A program made the translations under genes and the position numbers. A DNA stretch of 64,000 bases from Microbacterium abyssi. GTDB lineage: Bacteria > Actinomycetota > Actinomycetes > Actinomycetales > Microbacteriaceae. The notes under the pieces were generated by a model. The model saw nothing but the letters and a program-made list of their open reading frames with translations. It searched no databases and was not told the DNA's origin. Positions 32,240 to 39,435 of the stretch are shown piece after piece. The stretch's first letter is position 1, and every line of letters starts with the position of its first letter. Location of the stretch: positions 2,542,001 through 2,606,000 of the forward strand of contig NZ_CP063815.1 of the NCBI RefSeq assembly GCF_015277895.1, in the 5' to 3' direction.

Positions 32240-34249
32240 TCACTTGCCGGTGACGGCGTAGTACTGCAGGTCCTGCACCTTCGGGGTGTCGACGACTTCA
32301 TACGGCGAATCGGCGGTCCTCACCGCCGCGCCTGCGCGAATGATCTTCGCCTGAACCGATCCCACCTTCAGCGGGGCCGTGAACGCGGATACCCCGGCGG
32401 GGGCGTCGAACCTCGTGGTCGAACCGCCGACGGTGATCTCGACGGTCGCCGGCGCGGTGAGGAACACGAGCGCCTCGGCGGTGTCGCGCACGTCGCCCTT
32501 GCTGCCGCTCAGGCTCGGCTGGATCGGTTCGTGCTCCACCGACGACACCGCGCTCGCGAACTGCACGCGATGGGTGAGGAACAGCTGATCCTCCGTGATC
32601 CTCGGAGCCGTCCCGGTGTGGTACCAGTCGGAGTAGTAGCGACTGATCTCCAGGTACGCGCTGCCGTGCGCCATGGACGGCGCGAACTGGGTGGACTCGC
32701 TGTAGTCGTTCCAGGTGACCATCTGGACGTACTCGACGTCGTCGCGGATGGCTTTGCTCCATGCGGCGCGGAGAGCTTCGGTATTTCCTGCTTCGGCGTA
32801 GGCGCCGAGACGGGGCCGCATGTCCTGCGGTGCAACCGGTTCCATCCAGTCCTTGCCGTACTCCTCCGCCTGGTCGTCGTACACCGGAAGCTTGTTGATG
32901 ACGCGAGGGTTGCGTTCGCCCCAGTTGCCGAAGCTGTCCGAGAACGGCGCGAACGCCGTCATGTTCGCGTCGCTAGCCGCGAGGAACACGGCCTGGAACG
33001 ATACCGGCACGTCGTACTTCGTCTCGAGCAGGCTGATGATCTCCTTCCACCACGCTGCACCGGGACCCTCTGCCTTGAAGGAGGAGAGCAGGTAATCGGC
33101 GCCGACCTTCATAGCCGCGGGACTCTCGTAGAGGGTTGCCAACGACGACGCCACCTGCGCGGGACTCAGTCGTGAGATGCTCGTCGTTCCGTCGACCATC
33201 GGAATGATGTCGAAGTTCTCGAGCTCCCCGGCGGCGAACAGGTTCACCGTCGTCTCCCAGTTCAGGCCGGAGACGCTCATGACGTTGACGAAGAAGCCGT
33301 CGATGCCCGCGGACTTCGCCTGACGGATCTCGGTACGCAGATTGTCAACCTGCCACGTCGGCGATGTCGATGCCCCGACCGGAACCGGTCGGTCGCGGAG
33401 GAGACCGCCGTATGCCGCGTGAGCACCGCCCTCACCGTCGACGGTGAGATAGTTGCGCGTGTAGTAATCGGTCTCGGTGGGCTTGTTATCCAGCGACAGC
33501 GGGTACGGCGGGAAGTAGACGGCCAGCACCTTCTTGTCGCCCGACGAAGAGGTGGCCGGCGGCGTCGGCTCCGGCTTGGTCGGCTGCGGCTCGCTCGGCT
33601 GCGAGGGAACCGATGCAGGATCACCGCCCTCGACCTGGAGAACGAGCTGAGGAGCGCGTGGGCCGGCCCCCACATAGGTCGTGCCGACGGCTCCCTGTGA
33701 ATACTGCAGGCGGAAGGCGAATGGGGCGTCGGTGGACAGCGCGCTGAGGTCGCGCAGCGGGACGGTGATGGTCTCGCCGGCACGCGCCTGCGGCGTCGTG
33801 CTGTTGAGCTGAGCCGTGCTGTCAGCCGGCCGATTCTCATGCGTGAGAGTCTGCTCCTGCCACGAAGTGGATGCCGCGTGCACGGTCACGCCGGGCTCGG
33901 TCGCGGCACTGGTCGCCACACGCAACACGAGCTTGGCGCTGACGATGGATTGGCCTTTCAGCGCAGCGCCGTCGAACTTCAGGTATGTCCGGTCCTGCTT
34001 CGCGGTCATGCTGAGGTACGGCAGCATCTCGTGCGTGGCCGTGGGCTTGCGAGACGTCGTCCACGTCGATTCAGTGGCCGTGAGCGTGACTTCGCTCGTC
34101 GCCGCGTTCGCCTCAGCGGCGTCCGCCAGAGGAGATGCGGGGAGGATGACGCCCAGAACGAGGGCGAATGCTGCCAGCACGGCGAGATGTACGGCGCGCG
34201 GCTTTCGTGAGATGGGATCGTGCGTGTGGGTACGGGGAGGGGTATCCAT
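32240..34249 (-). CDS. Secreted GH71-like glucanase with N-terminal DNRLRE-type domain
   Basis: The 669-residue protein has a signal peptide (about residues 1-45, ADAAEA). An N-terminal DNRLRE/CBM96-like beta-sandwich (TWTTSRKPTATHEMLPYLS to PQLVLQVEG) follows, then a Pro/Thr linker, and then a catalytic domain with VLAVYFPPYPLS, AGIDGFFVNVM and MVTWNDYSESTQF. The last block corresponds to the WNDYGES motif of GH71 alpha-1,3-glucanases. A C-terminal beta domain closes it. It probably cuts an alpha-glucan or the local EPS outside the cell. ATG 34249 was preferred over GTG 34294 because it gives a normal signal peptide. It is convergent with the phosphatase gene. Confidence 0.75.
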   Translation of the reverse strand: MDTPPRTHTHDPISRKPRAVHLAVLAAFALVLGVILPASPLADAAEANAATSEVTLTATESTWTTSRKPTATHEMLPYLSMTAKQDRTYLKFDGAALKGQSIVSAKLVLRVATSAATEPGVTVHAASTSWQEQTLTHENRPADSTAQLNSTTPQARAGETITVPLRDLSALSTDAPFAFRLQYSQGAVGTTYVGAGPRAPQLVLQVEGGDPASVPSQPSEPQPTKPEPTPPATSSSGDKKVLAVYFPPYPLSLDNKPTETDYYTRNYLTVDGEGGAHAAYGGLLRDRPVPVGASTSPTWQVDNLRTEIRQAKSAGIDGFFVNVMSVSGLNWETTVNLFAAGELENFDIIPMVDGTTSISRLSPAQVASSLATLYESPAAMKVGADYLLSSFKAEGPGAAWWKEIISLLETKYDVPVSFQAVFLAASDANMTAFAPFSDSFGNWGERNPRVINKLPVYDDQAEEYGKDWMEPVAPQDMRPRLGAYAEAGNTEALRAAWSKAIRDDVEYVQMVTWNDYSESTQFAPSMAHGSAYLEISRYYSDWYHTGTAPRITEDQLFLTHRVQFASAVSSVEHEPIQPSLSGSKGDVRDTAEALVFLTAPATVEITVGGSTTRFDAPAGVSAFTAPLKVGSVQAKIIRAGAAVRTADSPYEVVDTPKVQDLQYYAVTGK

Positions 34250-34301
34250 GGGGCCTTTCGGGTCCGCGTTCGGCGATCTCCGATGCTCGCGCACCGGTAC
34301 T

Positions 34302-34351
34302 CTCCCCCAAGAAGCTTACCGAGTATAACGTTTTGGCTACGCATAGGCCAA
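34302..34351 (-). promoter_or_regulatory. Putative promoter and weak G-loop hairpin of the GH71-like gene
   Basis: On the minus strand TTGGCC (plus 34346-34351) and TATACT (34322-34327) are 18 bases apart, a good sigma-70-like pair. The first transcribed bases can form CTTC/GGAG (34311-34314, 34302-34305, one wobble) with loop TTGGG. The hairpin is too weak to stand alone but follows the pattern seen elsewhere. Confidence 0.4.
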
Positions 34352-34360
34352 TCCCCGCGT

Positions 34361-35485
34361 TCAGGGGTGCGCCGAATACAGCTTCTCCAGTTCGTCGACG
34401 ACAGTCGACATACTCCTGTACTGCAAAACGGCATCTCGCCCTCGACGGCCCGCTTCGCGGGCCGCGACCGGGTCCGCGAGGAGAGCGGCGATGGCGGACT
34501 TCAGCGACTCCGGATGAGGGTCGACGACAGCGCCGGCACGATGCTCGGCGATGAAGCCAGCCAATCCGCACGACTTTGTGACGACCACCGGCAGTCCGAC
34601 GGACATGGCTTCCAGAACCGACATCGGATACGGCTCATTCACGCTCGGGAGCACGTAGATAGCGGCCTCCCTCATGCGCGCCAGCGTGGCATCCGGCGCG
34701 AGAGCGCCCTCCCACTTGACCTGATCACCGACCGCGGCCGTTTCGATGAGACGCGATACGTCCTCGCCGACTCCCTCGTCGGGGCCCACGAGACGGAACC
34801 GCGTTGCAGGGAAGTCAGCGGCCAGTTCGATCGCCACCTGCGCGAACATCAGGGGGTTCTTGCGCGGCGCCAGCCTGGCGAGGTAGAGCACCTCGCTCCG
34901 TTCCGGCCGCACGCGATCCTCGTCGGCATCGCCGGTCGTCGGCACGCCGTTCGTCAACGGCGCGAGTCGCGCGCCGCCGCGGCTGACCACCTCGAGAGAT
35001 CGCCGCTCTTCCGGAGTGAGATACGTGACCGCAGTCGCGTCGCGCAACGCCTGCCGCGTCACAGCCGCGTCCAGCGGAGCGGCGAGCGGATTCGACGACT
35101 CGTCGATCATTCCGTGCGTCTGCAACACGGTACGCACGCCCGCTCGCTGCGCCAGGCGCGCCGCGGGCAACGTGACCATGTCCCGCGCCGCGTGCACATG
35201 AACGATGTCGAACTCGCCCAGGTGCGATCGCAGCCCGCGCAGCAGCCCGGGCGACCACAGTCCGGCGAACCCAGCGCCGGGCAGGACGGTGCGAGCGGGG
35301 AAGAGGCGGGCGGGAATGCCTTCGATCTCCGCGGGAGGCGTGCCGTCATAACCGCGGAATCCACCCGCGAGCACGACATCGTGGCCGCGTGCGGCGAGCG
35401 CTCGGAGCTGGTTTACCGCGACACGAACCGGACCGCCGTACTCCCCGTGCGGGCTGACCAGCGTCACCACGCCAAGTATCTTCAC
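34361..35485 (-). CDS. GT4 family glycosyltransferase
   Basis: This 374-residue retaining glycosyltransferase has the GT-B fold. The N-terminus reads GVVTLVSPHGEYGGPVRVAVNQLRALAARGH, and VLQTHGMIDE follows in the acceptor half. The donor half contains LYLARLAPRKNPLMFAQVA and the E-x7-E region PSVNEPYPMSVLEAMSVGLPVV. It should extend the lipid-linked oligosaccharide. GTG 35485 overlaps the TGA of the acetyltransferase gene (GTGA), which fixes the start; the longer open frame reads into the neighbouring gene out of phase. The two genes form a coupled pair. Confidence 0.88.
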   Translation of the reverse strand: MKILGVVTLVSPHGEYGGPVRVAVNQLRALAARGHDVVLAGGFRGYDGTPPAEIEGIPARLFPARTVLPGAGFAGLWSPGLLRGLRSHLGEFDIVHVHAARDMVTLPAARLAQRAGVRTVLQTHGMIDESSNPLAAPLDAAVTRQALRDATAVTYLTPEERRSLEVVSRGGARLAPLTNGVPTTGDADEDRVRPERSEVLYLARLAPRKNPLMFAQVAIELAADFPATRFRLVGPDEGVGEDVSRLIETAAVGDQVKWEGALAPDATLARMREAAIYVLPSVNEPYPMSVLEAMSVGLPVVVTKSCGLAGFIAEHRAGAVVDPHPESLKSAIAALLADPVAAREAGRRGRDAVLQYRSMSTVVDELEKLYSAHP

Positions 35486-36033
35486 GGTGCCACCGACACC
35501 TGCGCCCGCGGCGCGAGAACGATCGCACCGGCATCGACGTCCCTCGTGACGAGCGCCGTGGCGCCAACGATCGCATCGGCTCCGACGGTGACACCGCGCA
35601 GGACCGTCGCTCTCGCGGCGATCCACGCTCCGTCTTCGACGTGGATCGGTGCGTTGTCGAATTCGAACGACGGGGAACGGTGGTCGTGGCTTCCCGTGCA
35701 GAGGAATGCCGCCTGTGAGACGCAGACGTCGCTGCCGATGCTGATCGGCTCGAGGTTGAGCAGCCAGACCCGTTCGCCGATCCAAGAGTCGTCACCGATC
35801 TCGAGCTTCCAAGGCCAGTGAACGCGCACCCCAGCACGGAGATTGACGCCCGTGCCGATCGTGGCGCCGAAGCTCCTCAGCACGGCGACCCGAACACGAG
35901 GAGGAACGAACCACGGCATCACCAGCAGGCTCGAAGCCAGTTGCCATGCCGCCTGCCACAGCAGGTTGCGCCCCTTGTCGTAGCCTGTGCCTTCAAACTT
36001 CCCCAGCCTGCGCCTCGTCCCCATATTGGGCAT
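35482..36033 (-). CDS. WcaF-like hexapeptide O-acetyltransferase
   Basis: The 183-residue protein matches colanic-acid WcaF acetyltransferases. It has KFEGTGYDKGRNLLWQAAW at the N-terminus and then the left-handed beta-helix with IGTGVNLRAGVRVHWPWKLEIGDDSWIGERV. LCTGSHDHRSPSF contains the likely catalytic histidine. It would add acetyl groups to a sugar before flipping. ATG 36033 and ATG 36024 are both possible. The second lies in ATGGGGACG, the same start-codon context as the cytidylyltransferase gene. Divergent from the lipoprotein gene with only about 34 bases between starts, so promoters must overlap the coding ends. Confidence 0.85.
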   Translation of the reverse strand: MPNMGTRRRLGKFEGTGYDKGRNLLWQAAWQLASSLLVMPWFVPPRVRVAVLRSFGATIGTGVNLRAGVRVHWPWKLEIGDDSWIGERVWLLNLEPISIGSDVCVSQAAFLCTGSHDHRSPSFEFDNAPIHVEDGAWIAARATVLRGVTVGADAIVGATALVTRDVDAGAIVLAPRAQVSVAP

Positions 36034-36067
36034 ACTACTGGACCCCGTGATCTGCGACACTGGCTCC

Positions 36068-36436
36068 ATGATCACGTCACGAGCGGCAGGAAGACTGCTG
36101 TTGATCGCCGCCGCATCATTGGTGCTGAGCGGTTGTTTCGGCGACGCGACGCCTGCCCCGCAGGAGTCGGCGTCGACGGTCAAGACCATCGATGAACTGC
36201 AGGACTCAGAGGTTCAGCTCGCCGTGGGAGAGACACTCGGTGTCGACACGCTGGGACAGGACTCGTCCGTGTACGACGCAATGATCCTCGACGGCAGCAT
36301 CGCCGCGTATCAACCCTCGCGAGACGGAACCCAGATCCGAATCGAGGCCGTTGCCGCCGGAACGACCGATGTGCTGCTCGGCGACCCTGACGAAAGCGTC
36401 GACGAGGTGTCGTTCACACTCACAGTCACTAAGTAG
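36068..36436 (+). CDS. Small lipoprotein of unknown function
   Basis: The 122-residue protein starts with a lipoprotein signal: RAAGRLLLIAAASLVLSGC, with the lipobox LSGC at about residues 20-23. The mature part is acidic and rich in Val, Asp and Thr, and ends in an immunoglobulin-like strand (VSFTLTVTK). No family is recognised. ATG 36068 is chosen since it begins the signal peptide; a longer frame upstream overlaps the acetyltransferase gene. It is divergent from the acetyltransferase and is the last gene before a gene-free stretch. Confidence 0.75.
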   Translation: MITSRAAGRLLLIAAASLVLSGCFGDATPAPQESASTVKTIDELQDSEVQLAVGETLGVDTLGQDSSVYDAMILDGSIAAYQPSRDGTQIRIEAVAAGTTDVLLGDPDESVDEVSFTLTVTK

Positions 36437-36675
36437 CCGTACGCACCGACGTCGATCTGCGCCGGAGACCGTGAGCAGCTGGCCGGAGGCGCCTCGATCG
36501 CCGTGATGACATCTCGGCACCCGGTGCCGTGATCTCGGTGATGCTTCCTCCTCGACCGCTGGTGCTGATGGATCGCGGGAGCTGCGTTCAGACCGATCGC
36601 ATCCTGCTAGCCAACAGCGTCCGGCCAGCGGCCGACCGCGGCGACGCGCGCCTCGCGCGAAGCCAACAAACCCAC

Positions 36676-36799
36676 GTCTTTTCTCCCCCAGGGTCCCCAA
36701 ACCCTGCCCTCTGGAACGCCGAAGAGACCCCCCTAGCCAAGGTCCAACGACGTTTCAGTCGAACCTGCCTCGAACGCTCGGATCACGCTCGGAACAAGT
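36676..36799 (-). ncRNA. Candidate G-loop small RNA without a downstream gene
   Basis: Reading the minus strand from about 36799, a hairpin GGACC/GGTCT (plus 36741-36745, 36725-36729, one G-T pair) has loop TTGGCTAGGGG. A second perfect hairpin CAGGGT/ACCCTG (36701-36706, 36689-36694) has loop TTGGGG, followed by CTGGGGGAG. The loops have the same 3'-G-run placement as the EPS gene leaders. No minus-strand gene starts within 600 bases downstream, so a stand-alone RNA is possible. Existence of the transcript is untested. Confidence 0.35.
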
Positions 36800-36805
36800 G
36801 CGGTA

Positions 36806-36835
36806 AGCATAAGCGCGCGTTCGAGTTCCGTACAA
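36806..36835 (-). promoter_or_regulatory. Putative promoter driving the candidate small RNA
   Basis: On the minus strand TTGTAC (plus 36830-36835) and TATGCT (36806-36811) are separated by 18 bases, a reasonable sigma-70-like arrangement. It points into the G-loop region and not toward glmM, whose 3' end is at 36934. Confidence 0.4.
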
Positions 36836-36933
36836 GATTCTGTCAGCGGTTCGTTATCGTTCCGTGACGTTGCGTTCACGGCACAGACAGCGCCTTGTGG
36901 CCTACGCTACGCGATTCGCCTGGTCAGCTCGGG

Positions 36934-38292
36934 TTAAAGCGCGAGTCGCTCCTTGACGACGCCCGCGAGCTTCTCGGCGTAGGACTGCGCCGACTCAGCA
37001 TCCGCCGCCTCGACCATGACTCGCACGAGCTGCTCGGTACCCGACTTGCGCAGCAGCACCCGCCCGGTGGTTCCGAGCTCGGCCTCCACAGCGGCGACGG
37101 CGTCCTGCACGCCCTCGTCGTCGGCGCAGCGATCCTTGTCGACGTCGCGCACGTTGATCAGCACCTGCGGGTACACCGTCATCACCGACGCCAGCTCGGC
37201 GAGCGACTTCTTCTTGTGCGCCATCTCGGCGACCAGGTGAAGGCCGGTGAGCACGCCGTCGCCGGTGGTCGCGAACTCGCTCATGATCACATGGCCCGAC
37301 TGCTCGCCGCCCAGCGCGAAGCCGTTCGCGCTCATGTCCTCGAGCACGTAGCGGTCGCCGACGGCGGTCTGGCGGACCGTGATCCCGTGGTCGCGCATCG
37401 CCTTGTGCAGCCCGAGGTTGCTCATGACGGTCGCGACCAGGGTGTCCTCCGTGAGGTGGCCGCGCTCCTTCATGGCCACTGCGAGGATCGCCATGATCTG
37501 GTCGCCGTCGACGACGTTTCCGTCGGCGTCGACGGCGAGGCAGCGATCGGCGTCGCCGTCATGCGCGATTCCCACATCCGCACCGAGACGCACGACGGCA
37601 TCTGCGAGGTTGTCCAGGTGCGTCGACCCGACGCCGTCATTGATGTTGACGCCGTCCGGATCTGCGCCGATCACGGTGACGGTGGCGCCGGCATCCTTGA
37701 AGGTCTCCGGAGACACGCCGGACGCCGCGCCATGCGCGCAGTCGAGGACGACGTGGATGCCGTCGAGCTGGTGCGGCAACGAGCCCAGCAGGTGCAGCTT
37801 GTAGCGGTCCTCGGCGTCGGAGAAGCGCTGGATGCGTCCGACTCCGGAACCGGTGGGGAGGAACTTCTCCCCCGACATCGCGGCTTCGATGCGCTGCTCG
37901 ACCACGTCGGGGAGCTTCACGCCGCCGCGGGCGAAGATCTTGATCCCGTTGTCCGGTGCCGGGTTGTGCGATGCAGACACCATGACGCCGAAGTCGGCGT
38001 CGTGGTCACCGACGAGGAACGCCAGGGCCGGAGTGGGGATGACACCGGCGTCGAGGACGTCGACGCCGGACGCTGCGAGGCCCGCCGAGACGGCGGCCAC
38101 GAGGAACTCACCGGAGAGGCGCGGGTCACGGGCGACGACTGCGGACGGTCGCTTGCCCTCGGCCCTGCGAGCCTCTGCGGTACGGCCCTGGCCCAGGACG
38201 ACGGCAGTCGCCTGGGCCAGGGTGAGCGCGAGATCGGCGGTGAGGATGCCGTTGGCAAGCCCTCGCACGCCGTCCGTGCCGAAAAGCGGCAT
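36934..38292 (-). CDS. glmM: Phosphoglucosamine mutase
   Basis: The 452-residue enzyme interconverts glucosamine-6-phosphate and glucosamine-1-phosphate for UDP-GlcNAc and hence peptidoglycan. The N-terminus [12 protein letters not shown], the phosphoserine loop [15 protein letters not shown], the metal site [14 protein letters not shown] and the sugar loop ALGGEQSGH are all present. The C-terminal phosphate-binding region reads [15 protein letters not shown]. Length is standard. It follows rpsI by 14 bases on the same strand, giving the common actinobacterial order rplM-rpsI-glmM. Confidence 0.97.
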   Translation of the reverse strand: MPLFGTDGVRGLANGILTADLALTLAQATAVVLGQGRTAEARRAEGKRPSAVVARDPRLSGEFLVAAVSAGLAASGVDVLDAGVIPTPALAFLVGDHDADFGVMVSASHNPAPDNGIKIFARGGVKLPDVVEQRIEAAMSGEKFLPTGSGVGRIQRFSDAEDRYKLHLLGSLPHQLDGIHVVLDCAHGAASGVSPETFKDAGATVTVIGADPDGVNINDGVGSTHLDNLADAVVRLGADVGIAHDGDADRCLAVDADGNVVDGDQIMAILAVAMKERGHLTEDTLVATVMSNLGLHKAMRDHGITVRQTAVGDRYVLEDMSANGFALGGEQSGHVIMSEFATTGDGVLTGLHLVAEMAHKKKSLAELASVMTVYPQVLINVRDVDKDRCADDEGVQDAVAAVEAELGTTGRVLLRKSGTEQLVRVMVEAADAESAQSYAEKLAGVVKERLAL

Positions 38293-38306
38293 CGGGGCCT
38301 GAGCCC

Positions 38307-38792
38307 TTAGCGCTTCGAGTACTGAGGCGCCTTGCGGGCCTTCTTGAGACCGGCCTTCTTGCGCTCGATGACGCGGGCGTCACGGGAGAGGAAGCCAGCC
38401 TTCTTGAGCGTCGCGCGGTTGTTCTCGACGTCGATGCCGTTGAGAGCGCGAGCGATGCCGAGACGCAGCGCGCCGGCCTGGCCCGAGTCGCCGCCACCGG
38501 AGATGCGCGCGATGACGTCGTACGCACCCTCGAGGTTCAGCACCTTGAACGGGTCGTTGATCAGCTGCTGGTGCAGCTTGTTCGGGAAGTAGTCCTCGAG
38601 CGCACGGCCGTTGACCGTGATGGTGCCCGAGCCGGGGACCACGCGCACGCGGGCGATGGCCTGCTTGCGGCGACCGACGGCCGCACCGGAGACGTTCAGC
38701 ACCGGACGGGGAGCCGTCTCGGTCGCTGCTGCGCCCTCGGGGGTGGAGGTCGAGTAGTTCTGCGGGGTTTCGGTGGTTTCGATGTCAGCCAC
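38307..38792 (-). CDS. rpsI: 30S ribosomal protein S9
   Basis: The 161-residue protein has the S9 core: [24 protein letters not shown] and [19 protein letters not shown], and it ends in the basic tail [12 protein letters not shown] that reaches the P-site tRNA. An actinobacterial acidic N-terminal extension of about 30 residues precedes the core. It lies 26 bases downstream of rplM and is co-transcribed with it. Confidence 0.98.
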   Translation of the reverse strand: MADIETTETPQNYSTSTPEGAAATETAPRPVLNVSGAAVGRRKQAIARVRVVPGSGTITVNGRALEDYFPNKLHQQLINDPFKVLNLEGAYDVIARISGGGDSGQAGALRLGIARALNGIDVENNRATLKKAGFLSRDARVIERKKAGLKKARKAPQYSKR

Positions 38793-38818
38793 GAGTATGT
38801 CCTTAGTCGTTGCGGCGC

Positions 38819-39265
38819 TTACTGGGCGACCTGGTCGAGGGTGTACGGCTGCGGCTGCTGAGCGGCGTGCGGGTGTTCGGCACCGACGTACACCTTGAGC
38901 TTGGACAGCTGCTGACGGCCCAGGCTGTTCTTGGGGAGCATGCCGCGGACGGCCTTCTCGACAGCGCGGATGGGGTTCTTCTCGAGGAGCTCCTCGTAGG
39001 AGACCTTCGACAGGCCGCCCGGGTAGCCGGAGTGACGGTAGGCCATCTTCTTCTGGAGCTTCTGGCCGGTCAGGGCAACCTTGTCGGCGTTGACGATGAC
39101 GACGAAGTCGCCGGTGTCGACGTGGTTCGCGAAGGTCGGCTTGTGCTTGCCACGGAGGATCGCGGCGGCGTGCGAGGCCAGGCGACCGAGCACGACGTCA
39201 GTGGCGTCGATGACGATCCAGTCACGCTGGACCTCACCGGTCTTCGGGGTGTATGTGCGCGTCAC
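38819..39265 (-). CDS. rplM: 50S ribosomal protein L13
   Basis: The 148-residue product is a canonical L13: [51 protein letters not shown] and the final [18 protein letters not shown]. It heads the rplM-rpsI-glmM operon. The roughly 170 bases upstream, up to the acyltransferase stop at 39436, contain no gene; ribosomal promoter elements are likely there but none stands out. Confidence 0.98.
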   Translation of the reverse strand: MTRTYTPKTGEVQRDWIVIDATDVVLGRLASHAAAILRGKHKPTFANHVDTGDFVVIVNADKVALTGQKLQKKMAYRHSGYPGGLSKVSYEELLEKNPIRAVEKAVRGMLPKNSLGRQQLSKLKVYVGAEHPHAAQQPQPYTLDQVAQ

Positions 39266-39435
39266 AATAGTGCTGCTTTCTTGATCGAACGGAGAGGTTC
39301 GTGAATCCCACTCCGGGGTGGTTCTTCGTCTATCGACTCGAACACGCCAGTGGAGGGCTCACGTTCGCGGCACTCGGCAGTCGAGTACCAAAGAGACAGC
39401 CTACGGCATCCCGGGCGCGTGCGCGAATCGGCGGG

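Larger units (their letters stand above)
36437..36933. other. Gene-free gap between the lipoprotein and glmM
   Basis: I find no convincing coding frame here; open frames on both strands have shadow composition. The right half contains the minus-strand promoter-like sequence and G-loop hairpins listed separately. The left half (36437-36670) shows GC-rich short inverted repeats but no clear terminator for the lipoprotein gene. Confidence 0.6.
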
